A stretch of DNA of 64,000 nt from Marinobacter sp. (GCA_022565395.1 JAIUMV010000003.1:124001-188000), one strand, 5' to 3'. Counted from the stretch's first letter, positions 9,447 to 19,226 are shown. The notes: generated from the sequence alone by a model not told the origin. A program made the numbers and translations.

Positions 9447-11306
9447 ATGCTTCAGAATATTCGGGACAATGCGCAGGGTACGATTGCGAAAGTTATTATC
9501 GCCCTGCTGGTGGTATCACTCTCCATTTGGGGTCTTGATTCCATCGTTGGGGGCTCGGGCGAGCCGGAAGTGGCGAAAGTCAACGGCGAGAGTATTACCG
9601 AGCGCGAATTCCTGCGAGTCACGCAGTTAGAGCGTCAACGCCGGTTGATGGAAATGGATACGCCTGATCCCGCCCTGCTGGACGACGATGCCATTCGTCA
9701 GGATGTCCTGCAGGCCCTGATCCGTGAGCGTGTGCTTATCCAGGATGCCAGTGCCCAGGGGCTCTCCCTGTCGGACGCTGACATTGACGGCTTGATCACC
9801 TCCATGCCCCAGTTCCGGGTGAACGGCACGTTCAACCGTGATGCGTTTGTAGCCACAGTGCGAAACATGGGCATGGGTATTGGTGAGTTCCGCGAAGCAC
9901 TGAAACAACAGTTTCTGGTAAACCAGATTCGTGCCGGCGTGATTGAAAGTGCGGCAGTGAACCCGGGTACGGTTGAAGACCTGATCCGTATCCAGAATCA
10001 ATCCCGCAGCTTCCGCCTGCTGACGCTGCCAGCCAGTGACGTCGAAGAGGGTATCACGGTCACTGACAGTGAAATTGAAGCCTTCTACGCCGACAACCCG
10101 GATGCATTCAAAGTGCCCGAGTCTGTGGACGTGGCCTACATTGTGCTGTCTCTTGATACTATTGCCCGTGGTATGGAGGTCTCCGCCGAGGCCTTGCAGG
10201 AGCTTTATCAGCGCAAGTCGCAGGAGTCCCCTGCCGCAGAAGAGCGCCGGGCGGCCCATATTCTGGTTGAGTCGGGTGCCAATGCCGACGACCTGGTGGC
10301 GGACATCGCGGCGCGACTGGACGCCGGTGAGGATTTTGCTGAGCTGGCCCGGGCGTTTTCCGCAGATCCTGGTTCTGCTGGCGCAGGCGGTGACCTGGGG
10401 TTCGCAGGTCGGGGTATCTATGACCCAGCCTTTGAATCGGCAGTATTCGATATGAACGAGGGTGAAATCCGCGGCCCCGTTGAAAGCAGTTTTGGTCTGC
10501 ATTTCATTCAGTTGACAGCCATTCGCGCGGGCGATGTGCCCAGTTTCGAAGAGATGGAAGCCGAGTTGCGGGAAGAGTTGGCCCGTGATGCCGCAGGTCG
10601 CCGTTTTGCCGAACTGCGCACGGAGTTGGCGGACCTCGCTTATGCGGCCCCTGACCTGGCCGAACCGGCAGAGCGTCTGGGTCTGGAGGTACGGCAGCAG
10701 GCAGGTGTTACCCGGGATGGTGGCCAGCAGCCCTTTGATCATGCCGGACTACTGCGTCAACTGTATTCTCAGGATGTGCTGCGTGACCGCTACAACACTG
10801 AGCTGATCGATGTATCAAACCGCGAGGCGGTAGTGGCTCGGGTTGTTGAGCATTATCCCGCCACCCAGCGGGCACTGGCGGAAGTACGTGAGGATATTCA
10901 GCGTGAACTCTATGCCCGCAAGATCCGTGCTGAACTGACGGCCCGTGCCGACGCCATTATTGTCAGTCTGAAGGACGGTAAGGCGCTGGAAGAGCTGGAT
11001 GTTCCTGCAGAGCGCTGGCAGACTGTGGAGAACGCGACCCGCAGTTCCAGCGACGCACCTTTCGCTGCCTTGCGGCGCGCGTTTGAGTTGCCGCGGCCAG
11101 CTGAGGGCAGTGCCAGCTACGGAGTAGTGGAGAGCGCCCGTCAAGCCATGGTCATCGTGCTGGACGCGGTCAATGAGGGAGAGGTCGCCCGTGACGCAGA
11201 AGAACTGCGTGCATTGAGTCAGTTCCTCGCGATGCAATCTGGTCAGCGCGAGTATCTGGCCTACGAGCAGCAGCTGCGTGATACAGCCGATGTAAGGCGC
11301 CGCTGA
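9447..11306 (+). CDS. ppiD: SurA/PpiD-type periplasmic peptidyl-prolyl isomerase
   Basis: Inner-membrane-anchored chaperone that assists secreted proteins leaving the Sec translocon. The 619 residues start MLQNIRDNAQGTIAKVI, with one transmembrane anchor at about 15-35. A SurA-N-like chaperone domain follows (EVAKVNGESITEREFLR). A parvulin domain at about 255-360 shows AAHILVES and FSADPGSAGAGGDLGF. The long C-terminal chaperone tail is less conserved. The ATG at 9447 follows GGGGAGG. It stands directly downstream of hupB as in Pseudomonas. A perfect inverted repeat follows the stop. Confidence 0.95.
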   Translation: MLQNIRDNAQGTIAKVIIALLVVSLSIWGLDSIVGGSGEPEVAKVNGESITEREFLRVTQLERQRRLMEMDTPDPALLDDDAIRQDVLQALIRERVLIQDASAQGLSLSDADIDGLITSMPQFRVNGTFNRDAFVATVRNMGMGIGEFREALKQQFLVNQIRAGVIESAAVNPGTVEDLIRIQNQSRSFRLLTLPASDVEEGITVTDSEIEAFYADNPDAFKVPESVDVAYIVLSLDTIARGMEVSAEALQELYQRKSQESPAAEERRAAHILVESGANADDLVADIAARLDAGEDFAELARAFSADPGSAGAGGDLGFAGRGIYDPAFESAVFDMNEGEIRGPVESSFGLHFIQLTAIRAGDVPSFEEMEAELREELARDAAGRRFAELRTELADLAYAAPDLAEPAERLGLEVRQQAGVTRDGGQQPFDHAGLLRQLYSQDVLRDRYNTELIDVSNREAVVARVVEHYPATQRALAEVREDIQRELYARKIRAELTARADAIIVSLKDGKALEELDVPAERWQTVENATRSSSDAPFAALRRAFELPRPAEGSASYGVVESARQAMVIVLDAVNEGEVARDAEELRALSQFLAMQSGQREYLAYEQQLRDTADVRRR

Positions 11307-11316
11307 TACTGCGTTT

Positions 11317-11352
11317 CTGCATGATGGCGCCGAGCACGGCTCCATCATGCAG
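11317..11352 (+). terminator. Hairpin after ppiD, probable terminator
   Basis: CTGCATGATGG (11317-11327) is perfectly complementary to CCATCATGCAG (11342-11352) around a 14-base loop. No T-run follows, so termination would be weak or factor-assisted. It separates ppiD from the zwf operon. Confidence 0.55.
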
Positions 11353-11402
11353 TTCACGGGTGCCTGCCCAACCATTGTTTACCCCCGGTGGAGCATGGTT
11401 GT

Positions 11403-12881
11403 ATGGGCAATCAAAGCAGTACCTGTTGTGACATTATGCTGTTCGGAGCGCTGGGTAATCTGGCGACCCGTAAACTCCTCCCCGCTTTCTACCATCTGGA
11501 GAGAGCCGGTCTTCTTCACCCGCAAACCCGCATCCTGTTACTGGCCCGCGAGCCCATGGCTGCGGAGCCAGCCAGACAACGCTTTGCTGAGCTGATCAAC
11601 AGCCGGGTCATGCCTGCTGAACAGGACGAAGCCTGCCTGGCCAAGCTGATGGCGCGTATCGCCTACAGCCCCCTGGACTTTGCCGCGGCAGAGGGCTATC
11701 GCGCCCTTGCCGGCTGGCGAGGGGAATCCACTGAACGCCCGCTGGTGCTCTACCTGGCAACGCCGCCCTCGGTCTATGGGGTGATCGCGGACCAGTTGGG
11801 CCGCACCGGTATCTGTGGCCCAAGCGCCCGGGTGGTGGTGGAAAAGCCAGTAGGCCATGACTTTGCCAGTTCCTGCGAAATCAACGACCGCCTCGCAGCG
11901 GTATTTGAAGAGCGCCAGGTGTTTCGCATGGACCACTACCTGGGTAAGGAAACAGTTCAGAACCTCATAGCCCTGCGCTTTGCCAACAATCTGTTTGCCA
12001 GTCAGTGGAATCAGGATCATATCTCCCATGTGGAGATAACGGTGGCTGAGAGTGTGGGGATTGAAGGACGCTGGGGTTACTTTGATCAGGCCGGCCAGAT
12101 GCGGGATATGGTGCAGAGTCACCTGTTGCAACTGCTCTGTCTGATTGCCATGGACCCGCCTGCTGATCTCTCTGCCGACAGTATCCGGGATGAAAAGGTT
12201 AAGGTATTGCGTGCCCTGAAACCCATTGCAGGTGACGTGCCCAATGACCAGCTGGTGATGGGGCAGTATACCGCTGGTTCGGTCGCCGGGCAGCCGGTAC
12301 CGGGCTATCTGGAAGAGGCCGGTGCCAATCCACAAAGCCTGACGGAGACCTTTGTATCCATCAAGGCGGAAATTCTCAACTGGCGCTGGGCCGGTGTGCC
12401 CTTCTATTTGCGTACCGGCAAGCGCTTACCGGAGAAGGTGTCCCAGATCATTATTCACTTCAAACCGGCGCCCCATTACATCTTTGACCCGGATCAGCGT
12501 CATCTGGCGGGCAACCGCCTGATCATCCGGCTGCAGCCGGATGAAGGCATGGCCTTGCAGATTCTGACCAAAGAGCAGGGGCTGGATCAGGGCTTTCGCC
12601 TGCGACAGGGCCCGCTGGAGCTGACCTTCGCCGAAGCCTTTGATCAGACCCGGGTGCCGGATGCCTATGAGCGACTGTTGTGGGAGGTCATCCAGGGGAA
12701 TCAATACCTGTTTGTGCGCCGGGATGAAGTGGAGTATGCCTGGCGCTGGGTAGACCAGATACTGGCCGCAGTGGCGCGTCGTGCCGAGCCGCCCAAACGC
12801 TACGCTGCCGGCACCTGGGGTCCCGTTGCCTCGGTGGCTATGGTTGCCCGGGATGGCAGGAGCTGGCATGAAGACAATTGA
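11403..12881 (+). CDS. zwf: Glucose-6-phosphate 1-dehydrogenase
   Basis: Oxidises glucose-6-phosphate to 6-phosphogluconolactone with NADP or NAD, feeding the Entner-Doudoroff and pentose phosphate routes. With the start at 11403 the protein has 492 residues, normal for the family. The active-site motif RMDHYLGKE and the [24 protein letters not shown] segment are intact. The dinucleotide-binding motif reads [14 protein letters not shown], with Asn where the family usually has Asp. ATG 11403 has GGTGGAG nine bases upstream; GTG 11388 is a weaker alternative. It is first in the zwf-pgl-eda-edd operon and overlaps pgl. Confidence 0.96.
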   Translation: MGNQSSTCCDIMLFGALGNLATRKLLPAFYHLERAGLLHPQTRILLLAREPMAAEPARQRFAELINSRVMPAEQDEACLAKLMARIAYSPLDFAAAEGYRALAGWRGESTERPLVLYLATPPSVYGVIADQLGRTGICGPSARVVVEKPVGHDFASSCEINDRLAAVFEERQVFRMDHYLGKETVQNLIALRFANNLFASQWNQDHISHVEITVAESVGIEGRWGYFDQAGQMRDMVQSHLLQLLCLIAMDPPADLSADSIRDEKVKVLRALKPIAGDVPNDQLVMGQYTAGSVAGQPVPGYLEEAGANPQSLTETFVSIKAEILNWRWAGVPFYLRTGKRLPEKVSQIIIHFKPAPHYIFDPDQRHLAGNRLIIRLQPDEGMALQILTKEQGLDQGFRLRQGPLELTFAEAFDQTRVPDAYERLLWEVIQGNQYLFVRRDEVEYAWRWVDQILAAVARRAEPPKRYAAGTWGPVASVAMVARDGRSWHEDN

Positions 12882-13584
12882 GTCAGCACTGCCGACCGGG
12901 GTTTCCCTGCAACGGTTTGACTCCGCCTTCAAGCTGGCGGAGGCGTTGGCCGCCCGGGTAGAAGGGCGCTTGAAAGTAGCATTGACCATGGGGGACCGGG
13001 CCAGCCTGGTGGTGTCCGGCGGCTCAACCCCGAAGCTGTTCCTGCAAACCCTCGGGCGGCGCCCGCTGGATTGGCCTCGCATCGATATTACCTTGGCGGA
13101 TGAGCGGCTGGCGCCTACCTCATCCGGCCTGCGCAATGATGCCATGATAAGCGCGAATTTACTGCAGGGTGCCGCTGCGGCCGCGCGCTTTGTACCTCTG
13201 GTGGCGTCAGAGGCGGCAGAGGGCTTTGACCGAGGCGAATGCAGCCAGCGGCTGGCTGCGATTCACTGGCCCCTCGATGTGGTGGTGCTGGGTATGGGAC
13301 TGGATGGCCACTGTGCCTCACTGTTTCCGGACGCGCCGGAGTTGGCAGATGCCATGGATCTGAGTAACCCGGCATCCTGCTGGGTTACCCGACCGCTCTC
13401 CCAGTCCGCACCACGGGTCACGTTGACACGTTCTGCCCTGAGCAGCGCGGGGCTGACCCTGTTGCATATACAGGGCGAGAACAAGCTGCGGGCGCTAGAA
13501 TCCATAGTAGTGGGCGCGCAGCAGCCACCACCGCCCATTGCGGCTTTTATCAATGCGGGTCTTGAGATCGTCTGGTGTCCCTGA
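12868..13584 (+). CDS. pgl: 6-phosphogluconolactonase
   Basis: Hydrolyses 6-phosphogluconolactone to 6-phosphogluconate. The 238 residues fit the DevB/SOL-type family. Motifs visible are [13 protein letters not shown] (sugar-phosphate binding), [10 protein letters not shown] and [16 protein letters not shown]. The ATG at 12868 has CAGGAG upstream and lies inside the 3' end of zwf, a 14-base overlap that suggests translational coupling. A short dyad, ACCTGA/TCAGGT (13586-13603), lies between this gene and eda. Confidence 0.94.
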   Translation: MKTIESALPTGVSLQRFDSAFKLAEALAARVEGRLKVALTMGDRASLVVSGGSTPKLFLQTLGRRPLDWPRIDITLADERLAPTSSGLRNDAMISANLLQGAAAAARFVPLVASEAAEGFDRGECSQRLAAIHWPLDVVVLGMGLDGHCASLFPDAPELADAMDLSNPASCWVTRPLSQSAPRVTLTRSALSSAGLTLLHIQGENKLRALESIVVGAQQPPPPIAAFINAGLEIVWCP

Positions 13585-13625
13585 CACCTGACTGCGATCA
13601 GGTATACCAGGAGGGAGAACGGGTC

Positions 13626-14288
13626 ATGAGTGCACAGCTATACGTGGATACGTTGATACAGGACATGCTGGCAGGCCACCCCTTGTTGCCGGTGGTGACC
13701 CTGCATGACATTCGTCATGCGCTGCCGCTCGCCGAAGCCTTTCTGGCGGGCGGCCTGCCGGTGCTGGAGATCACCCTGCGGACTGAGGCAGGGCTGCCGG
13801 CTATTCATTTGGTCCGCCAGCAGTTCCCGGAACTGCGGGTGGGTGCCGGCACGGTACTCAATGCACAGCAGTACCAACGGGCAGAAGACGCCGGTGCGGA
13901 GTTTGTGGTTTCCCCCGGTATCACCACCGAACTGCTGGATCGTGGCGAGCATGCCAGCGTGCCTTTGTTGCCCGGGGTCAGCACACTGTCAGAAGTGCTG
14001 ATGGGCTATAACCGCGGCTGGCGAGCCTTCAAGCTGTTTCCTGCCGCCGTCGCCGGGGGTGTTGCTGCCCTGAAAGCCTTTTCTGCGCCCTTGTCAGATG
14101 CAGTGTTTTGCCCCACGGGAGGAGTTGATGAATATGAAGCGCCGGATTATCTGGCGCTGGCCAATGTATTCGCCGTTGGTGGCTCCTGGCTGACGCCGCC
14201 GGTGCTGCTGGAGCGTGAGGACTGGGCGGGCATTACGGCGATTGTCCGGCGCAGTCTGGCCCTGCTCAGGGAGGTTCACGAGGCATGA
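13626..14288 (+). CDS. eda: KHG/KDPG aldolase
   Basis: Cleaves 2-keto-3-deoxy-6-phosphogluconate to pyruvate and glyceraldehyde-3-phosphate, the last step of the Entner-Doudoroff pathway. The 220 residues are typical. The catalytic Glu48 lies in LEITLRT and the Schiff-base Lys136 in FKLFPAA. The VGAGTVLN and [11 protein letters not shown] motifs are also present. The ATG at 13626 is preceded by AGGAGGG. The stop overlaps the edd start (ATGA at 14285-14288). Here eda precedes edd, whereas many species have edd first. Confidence 0.95.
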   Translation: MSAQLYVDTLIQDMLAGHPLLPVVTLHDIRHALPLAEAFLAGGLPVLEITLRTEAGLPAIHLVRQQFPELRVGAGTVLNAQQYQRAEDAGAEFVVSPGITTELLDRGEHASVPLLPGVSTLSEVLMGYNRGWRAFKLFPAAVAGGVAALKAFSAPLSDAVFCPTGGVDEYEAPDYLALANVFAVGGSWLTPPVLLEREDWAGITAIVRRSLALLREVHEA

Positions 14289-16111
14289 CTATGCACCCGG
14301 TTGTTGAGCGGGTTACCCAGCGTATCATCGAGCGCAGCCGGGGAAGCCGACAGGCCTACCTGGACCGTATGGATCATCAGGGTGCCCGTTTTCCGCAACG
14401 ACAGCGGTTGTCCTGTGGCAATCTGGCCCACGGCTTCGCAGCCTGTGGCAGTGGTGACAAACAGGCCCTGCGCCTTATGAGCAGTGCCAACATCGGCATT
14501 GTCACAGCCTACAACGACATGTTGTCCGCCCACCAGCCCTACGCCCGTTATCCTGACCTGATCAAGGACACCGCCCAGGGACTGGGTTCGGTGGCTCAGG
14601 TGGCAGGTGCCACGCCCGCTATGTGTGATGGCGTGACACAAGGGCAGCCGGGCATGGATCTGAGTCTGTTTTCCCGCGACGTTATCGCCATGAGCACAGC
14701 CATTGCCCTGAGCCACAGCATGTTTGATGGCGCATTGCTGCTGGGTATCTGCGACAAGATAGTGCCCGGTTTGTTGATCGGTGCCCTCAGTTTTGGTTAC
14801 CTGCCGGTGATACTGGTGCCCGGTGGCCCCATGCCCTCGGGTTTGCCCAACCGGGAGAAACAGGCGGTAAGGCAGCGCTATGCAGAGGGCAAGGCCAGTC
14901 GGGAAGAACTGCTGGAGGCGGAAGCCGCTTCCTACCACAGCCCCGGCACCTGTACTTTTTACGGTACCGCCAACAGTAATCAGATGCTGGTGGAGGTGAT
15001 GGGGCTACACGTGCCCGGCGCCGCGTTCGTTAATCCCGGCACACCTCTGCGTGAGGCGCTCACCCAGGCCGCCACCGAACAGGTTATTCGCCTGACCCGG
15101 CCGGCCGGAGGCCAGGGCCGCCTGTGTGACATGGTGGACGAACGTGCCATTGTTAACGCCTTGGTGGCACTTTTGGCCACTGGCGGCTCCACCAATCACA
15201 CCCTGCACTGGGTTGCAGTGGCGCGAGCCGCTGGCATCGTGGTGGACTGGGATGACTTTGCTGAACTGTCCCATGTCACACCCCTGCTGGCACGTATCTA
15301 TCCCAACGGCAGTGAAGACATTAACGCCTTCCAGGAGGCCGGTGGCACGGCCTATCTGATCCGTGAGCTGCTGGCAGGCGGCCTGCTGCACCCGGATGTC
15401 AACACCGTGCTGGGGCAGGGGCTGGCGGACTTTACCCGCATACCCGCGATGGATGCGGATGGGCTGGTGTGGCTGGCAGGCCCCGTTAAAAGCCGTAACC
15501 CGGACGTGTTGCGACCGCTGACTGCGCCCTTTGCACCACAGGGTGGCCTGCAGGTGCTGACGGGCAATCTGGGGCGGGCCGTCATCAAGGTGTCCGCAGT
15601 GGCTCCTGAACATCGCCGGGTCACGGCCCCGGCCCGGGTATTTGACAGCCAGGCGGCGCTGGTAGCGGCGTTTGAGTCGGGCTCGCTGGAGCAGGATTGT
15701 GTGGCCGTGGTGCGATTCCAGGGGCCACAGGCCAATGGTATGCCAGAATTGCATAAGCTGACACCTTATCTGGGCGTACTGCAGGACCGGGGATTCAAGG
15801 TGGCGCTGGTTACTGACGGTCGCATGTCCGGCGCGTCAGGAAAGGTGCCCGCCGCCATTCATCTCTATCCCGAGGCACTTGCGGCGGGGCCCCTGGCCCT
15901 CATACAGGACGGGGACCTGCTCACGCTGAATGCTGATACCGGCGAATTGTCGGTGGCATTGACGGCGCAGCAGCTGGCTACGCGCACTCCGGCGATGTTT
16001 ACGGGGCAGGGTGAGCACGAGGGTTGCGGGCGGGAGCTTTTTGCCTGGATGCGCCGGGGCGTTACCGTACCAGAGCAGGGGGGCAGCGTGTTCTGGCCAG
16101 CAACGGATTAA
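14285..16111 (+). CDS. edd: 6-phosphogluconate dehydratase
   Basis: Iron-sulphur dehydratase that makes 2-keto-3-deoxy-6-phosphogluconate from 6-phosphogluconate. The 608 residues match Edd length. IlvD/Edd family motifs include the [19 protein letters not shown] segment, [11 protein letters not shown] and [15 protein letters not shown] near the C-terminus. Those Cys residues are candidates for Fe-S ligation. The [12 protein letters not shown] region supports Edd over IlvD. It is translationally coupled to eda through a 4-base overlap and ends the operon. No clear terminator follows before 16237. Confidence 0.96.
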   Translation: MTMHPVVERVTQRIIERSRGSRQAYLDRMDHQGARFPQRQRLSCGNLAHGFAACGSGDKQALRLMSSANIGIVTAYNDMLSAHQPYARYPDLIKDTAQGLGSVAQVAGATPAMCDGVTQGQPGMDLSLFSRDVIAMSTAIALSHSMFDGALLLGICDKIVPGLLIGALSFGYLPVILVPGGPMPSGLPNREKQAVRQRYAEGKASREELLEAEAASYHSPGTCTFYGTANSNQMLVEVMGLHVPGAAFVNPGTPLREALTQAATEQVIRLTRPAGGQGRLCDMVDERAIVNALVALLATGGSTNHTLHWVAVARAAGIVVDWDDFAELSHVTPLLARIYPNGSEDINAFQEAGGTAYLIRELLAGGLLHPDVNTVLGQGLADFTRIPAMDADGLVWLAGPVKSRNPDVLRPLTAPFAPQGGLQVLTGNLGRAVIKVSAVAPEHRRVTAPARVFDSQAALVAAFESGSLEQDCVAVVRFQGPQANGMPELHKLTPYLGVLQDRGFKVALVTDGRMSGASGKVPAAIHLYPEALAAGPLALIQDGDLLTLNADTGELSVALTAQQLATRTPAMFTGQGEHEGCGRELFAWMRRGVTVPEQGGSVFWPATD

Positions 16112-16236
16112 TGGGGGGATTACCCTCAGGTAATGGCTGGGTAGTAATATCGACAAGGGTGGCGGTTTATAATTCCGAGAGGTGCTCCAAACTGTATCCG
16201 GGCGCTCTAAGCCATTACCCACTACAGGAGACAAAC

Positions 16237-16632
16237 ATGCAGGCATTCCGTAACCACGGTCGTCAGCTTTCCCTCATGGTCTTTCTGGTATTGCTGACGG
16301 GCTGGCTGGCCCCCGCTCACGCCGGTATTGTAGGCACGGGTGAGCTGCTGATGGAGCAGCGTACAGACATGGATCGGGCAGCCCTGGTAGCCATGTTGGA
16401 GCAGGATAAAGTCAAAGCGATGCTGGCAGGCATGGGCGTCAGCGAGCAGATGGTGGAAGAACGGATTGCCAGCCTGACACCCGCTGAGTTGGCCTCCTTT
16501 CAGCAGCAGTTGGCAGAGGCCCCCACCGGTGAGGGGGTTGTTGGTGTGATTGTCCTGTTTCTGTTGGTCTTCATTATCACCGACATGCTCTGTGCCACTA
16601 ACATCTTCTCCTTTGTAAACTGCATTCGTTGA
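16237..16632 (+). CDS. PA2779-like small membrane protein of unknown function
   Basis: A 131-residue protein resembling the family named after P. aeruginosa PA2779. An N-terminal signal peptide (about 1-29, ending LAPAHA) precedes a periplasmic helical stretch of about 75 residues with Glu/Gln-rich segments. A C-terminal hydrophobic segment (GVVGVIVLFLLVFIITDML) and a short tail ending FVNCIR complete it. The ATG at 16237 has an ACAGGAGAC ribosome-binding site. Its TGA overlaps the next ATG (TGATG), so it is coupled to the PA2778-like C39-fold lipoprotein. The function is unknown; a substrate or partner role for the peptidase-like protein is inference. Confidence 0.75.
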   Translation: MQAFRNHGRQLSLMVFLVLLTGWLAPAHAGIVGTGELLMEQRTDMDRAALVAMLEQDKVKAMLAGMGVSEQMVEERIASLTPAELASFQQQLAEAPTGEGVVGVIVLFLLVFIITDMLCATNIFSFVNCIR

Positions 16633-17612
16633 TGACGGGTAAACAGCACCCGCTAGCGGGCCTGCTGGTGCTGGCGCTGCTGGTTGCATCAGGCTGCGCC
16701 ACCACCTCCGGCTGGCCCGAGGCGCTGCCGGGGGACGGCGAAGTCCTGCTCGATGCCATGCCCTTTTATCCCCAGCAGGCCTACCAGTGCGGCCCTGCGG
16801 CCCTGGCAACCATGCTGAATGCTCAGGGGCGTCAGGTGGACCCTGACACTCTGGTGGAGCGGGTTTACCTGCCGGAGCGCAAGGGTAGCCTGCAAACGGA
16901 ACTGGTGGCCGCGGCACGCAGCCATGACCTGTTGGTGTATCCGTTGAGCGGCGGTCTTGAAGCGCTGTTGGCAGAAGTTCGCGCTGGTCACCCCGTACTG
17001 GTTATGCAGAATCTGCGGTTCAATTGGTGGCCGCAGTGGCACTATGCCGTAGTCGTGGGTTACGACCATCAGGCTCAGACGGTGATACTGAATACCGACA
17101 TTCGCCAGCATCATCGTGAGCCGGTGCGTTCATTCATGGCCAGTTGGCAGCGGGCTGACCAGTGGGCGGTGGTGATGCTTCCCCCTGACCAGCTACCGGC
17201 AACGGCGAGCCCCATGCCGTTTTTGATGGCGGCCAATGACCTTGAAACCACAGGACGTCTTGAGGCTGCGCACCGGGCTTACAGCCTGGCCACCGTCCGT
17301 TGGCCGGATCAGCCCGCCAGTCTGCTTGGTTTAGGAAACCTGGCCTATGCCCAGTCACACTGGCAGGCTGCCAGTATTCACTACCTTGAGTTGGTTGAAC
17401 GTCATCCGGCGATCGCTGCGGGGTGGCACAATCTGGCCCATGCTCTCTCCGCTTTGGGCTGTGGGCTAGCTGCTGACCGGGCGGCGGCCTGCGCCCAACA
17501 GCTCAGCGACCAGCGACTGGGGCAATTGAGGGCAGAGCACGATACGCGGGTGTCCGCCGGTCAGTGCCCTCGCATCCAATGTCCGGTCGGGCTTGTGGAC
17601 CATGGGCACTGA
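16632..17612 (+). CDS. PA2778-like C39-fold cysteine peptidase lipoprotein with TPR-like tail
   Basis: A 326-residue protein of the PA2778 type. The N-terminus is a lipoprotein signal ending ASGC, with Cys22 as the likely lipidated residue. A papain-like C39 fold follows: Cys53 in QAYQCGPAALATML, His137 in WHYAVVVGYD and Asp156 in LNTDIR form a complete candidate triad. Residues about 200-290 look like TPR helices (AANDLETTGRLEAAHRAYSL and a second similar unit). The start is the ATG overlapping the stop of the upstream small membrane protein. Unlike bacteriocin C39 peptidases it lacks an ABC transporter. The substrate is unknown. Confidence 0.8.
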   Translation: MTGKQHPLAGLLVLALLVASGCATTSGWPEALPGDGEVLLDAMPFYPQQAYQCGPAALATMLNAQGRQVDPDTLVERVYLPERKGSLQTELVAAARSHDLLVYPLSGGLEALLAEVRAGHPVLVMQNLRFNWWPQWHYAVVVGYDHQAQTVILNTDIRQHHREPVRSFMASWQRADQWAVVMLPPDQLPATASPMPFLMAANDLETTGRLEAAHRAYSLATVRWPDQPASLLGLGNLAYAQSHWQAASIHYLELVERHPAIAAGWHNLAHALSALGCGLAADRAAACAQQLSDQRLGQLRAEHDTRVSAGQCPRIQCPVGLVDHGH

Positions 17613-18198
17613 ACGGCCACCAACAAGTCTTGATGCACTGCTGGCAGACGTGCGCGCCTGTCGCCTCTGTGAGCCAGCCTTGCCTTTGGGGGCGCGCCCG
17701 GTGGTGCAGGCCAGTGCGAATGCCCGCATCCTGATTGTCGGTCAGGCGCCGGGGCGTCGGGTGCATGAGACCGGTATCCCTTTCAATGATCCCAGCGGTG
17801 ACCGTTTGCGTGACTGGCTTGCCATCGACCGCGCCCGTTTCTACGACCCGGCGCTGGTCGCCTTGTTACCCATGGGCTTCTGTTATCCTGGTACAGGCTC
17901 CGCGGGAGATTTGCCGCCAAGACCAGAATGTGCGGCCACCTGGCGGGCCCGGTTGCTGGCACAGTTACCCCATGTCGAGCTGACGCTGGTGATTGGTCAG
18001 TACGCCCAGCAGTGGCATCTGCCGCCGCCTCGACGTCCGGTGACCGAACAGGTGCGCAACTGGCACCGTTATTGGCCCAAAATCATACCCTTGCCACACC
18101 CCAGTCCCCGCAATAATCTCTGGCTAAGGCGCAACCCCTGGTTTGAAACCGATGTGCTGCCGGCACTACGCAAAAGCGTAGCGCATCTACTATCCTAG
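17602..18198 (+). CDS. Uracil-DNA glycosylase family protein (COG1573-like)
   Basis: A 198-residue protein of the uracil-DNA glycosylase superfamily. Motif A-like GQAPGRRVHETGIPFNDPSGD and the C-terminal motif HPSPRN are present. Cys residues at CRLC near the N-terminus and at GFCYPG and PECAATW in the middle could bind an Fe-S cluster as in family 4 enzymes; this is inferred. It would remove uracil from DNA in the cytosol. The ATG at 17602 overlaps the end of the C39-fold lipoprotein gene by 11 bases, so the three genes 16237-18198 probably form one transcript, an odd pairing of secreted and DNA-repair functions. Confidence 0.8.
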   Translation: MGTERPPTSLDALLADVRACRLCEPALPLGARPVVQASANARILIVGQAPGRRVHETGIPFNDPSGDRLRDWLAIDRARFYDPALVALLPMGFCYPGTGSAGDLPPRPECAATWRARLLAQLPHVELTLVIGQYAQQWHLPPPRRPVTEQVRNWHRYWPKIIPLPHPSPRNNLWLRRNPWFETDVLPALRKSVAHLLS

Positions 18199-18321
18199 GA
18201 AGCTTCTGACGGTAAGGGTGAGCTTTGAACTGGTTCGCAAATACCAGGTGCATGACCTCTCCTGCCACGGCTGATTTGAGGCACAGTTATCTTTCGAGTG
18301 CTGCTTAATCCGGTATCTTAC

Positions 18322-18384
18322 GTTACAACGTGTAACCGGTAGTTGCGTGTTTGCAACCGGCATGGCTGTGCTCTGAATACAGCC
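18322..18384 (+). promoter_or_regulatory. Three dyads in the leader of the C39-like peptidase operon
   Basis: Dyad 1 is GTTAC-N5-GTAAC (18322-18336). Dyad 2 is GTTGC-N6-GCAAC (18342-18357). Dyad 3 is GGCTGT-N9-ACAGCC (18364-18384). The first two right arms are each followed by CCGG. They fill the space just before the 18414 start and could be operator sites or RNA hairpins. No regulator has been assigned. Confidence 0.4.
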
Positions 18385-18413
18385 AATAACCATAATAAGG
18401 ATAAAAGTTAGCC

Positions 18414-19214
18414 ATGTTGCTAGTGCTGGCGGGATCCCTGCTTACTCTGACCCTGACCAAGGAGCTCACGGAAGTTGAGCCCCACCGTCCGGGCGTTGTT
18501 GTTATTGAGCAGTCTGTTGACCGCGAAGATTACCGTTTCCGCAATGATTTCCGTATTGAGCCGCTGGTGGAGCAGCGCTACCGCAACATTGTCCGCCAGG
18601 CTTATGACTACAGCTGTGGCAGTGCAGCGCTAACGACCATCCTGCGTTTTTACCTTGGCCGTAATGTGAACGAGCGCCAGGTGATGGAAGGCTTGCTGCA
18701 TTATGGGGAGACTGAGCGCATCATCGAGCGCCGGGCCTTTTCCATGCTGGATATGCGGCGTCTGGTGACTGCTCTCGGCTACCCGTCAGGTGGGTTTCGG
18801 GCCTCCATTGAGGATCTCAAGGGGCTGGATCACCCCGCCATCGTGCCCATTTTCCATGCGGGCTTCAGTCACTTTGTGGTGCTCCGTGCCATCCGGGATG
18901 GCCGCGTGTTTATTGCCGACCCCGCTATCGGCAACATCTCCTTCACCCTCGCCCAGTTTGAAGAAAAATGGGAAGACAACGTACTGTTTATTGTCTTTCC
19001 GGGCAATGAACAACCCCGTGACTGGCTGGAACTGAAAGAAGAAGATCTGCGCTTTGTGGATGATCAGACCATGACGCTGCTGGCACATCATCATATTCCT
19101 GTTTACCACGAGGCGCTGGAACGGCGGATTCAGAACCTGCTTGAACGCGACAAGAATAACCCTGATGGCACGGTGGAAAACACCCGCAAACACCTGCACT
19201 ACAGGCGTAACTAA
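18414..19214 (+). CDS. C39-like secreted cysteine peptidase
   Basis: A 266-residue protein with a short N-terminal hydrophobic segment (MLLVLAGSLLTLTLT) that should export or anchor it. The C39-like core has Cys68 in QAYDYSCGSAALTTIL, His153 in AGFSHFVVLRAI and Asp169 in FIADPAIG: a full triad with Gln just upstream of the Cys. The last 60 residues are charged and helical. An in-frame TAA at 18402 rules out a longer start. The ribosome-binding site AAGGA is about 12 bases away. It heads a probable operon with two outer-membrane barrels and a MalM-like protein. The architecture recalls FapD of the Fap amyloid system. The substrate is unknown. Confidence 0.8.
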   Translation: MLLVLAGSLLTLTLTKELTEVEPHRPGVVVIEQSVDREDYRFRNDFRIEPLVEQRYRNIVRQAYDYSCGSAALTTILRFYLGRNVNERQVMEGLLHYGETERIIERRAFSMLDMRRLVTALGYPSGGFRASIEDLKGLDHPAIVPIFHAGFSHFVVLRAIRDGRVFIADPAIGNISFTLAQFEEKWEDNVLFIVFPGNEQPRDWLELKEEDLRFVDDQTMTLLAHHHIPVYHEALERRIQNLLERDKNNPDGTVENTRKHLHYRRN

Positions 19215-19226
19215 ACAGCATTGGAC

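Noticed and set aside
9627-10742. 371-codon minus-strand frame inside ppiD
   Set aside because: It is complementary to the ppiD coding frame with no start signal. PpiD motifs on the plus strand explain the region.
16632-19214. C39 genes as a bacteriocin export locus
   Set aside because: No ABC transporter, membrane-fusion protein or double-glycine precursor peptide is present near either peptidase.
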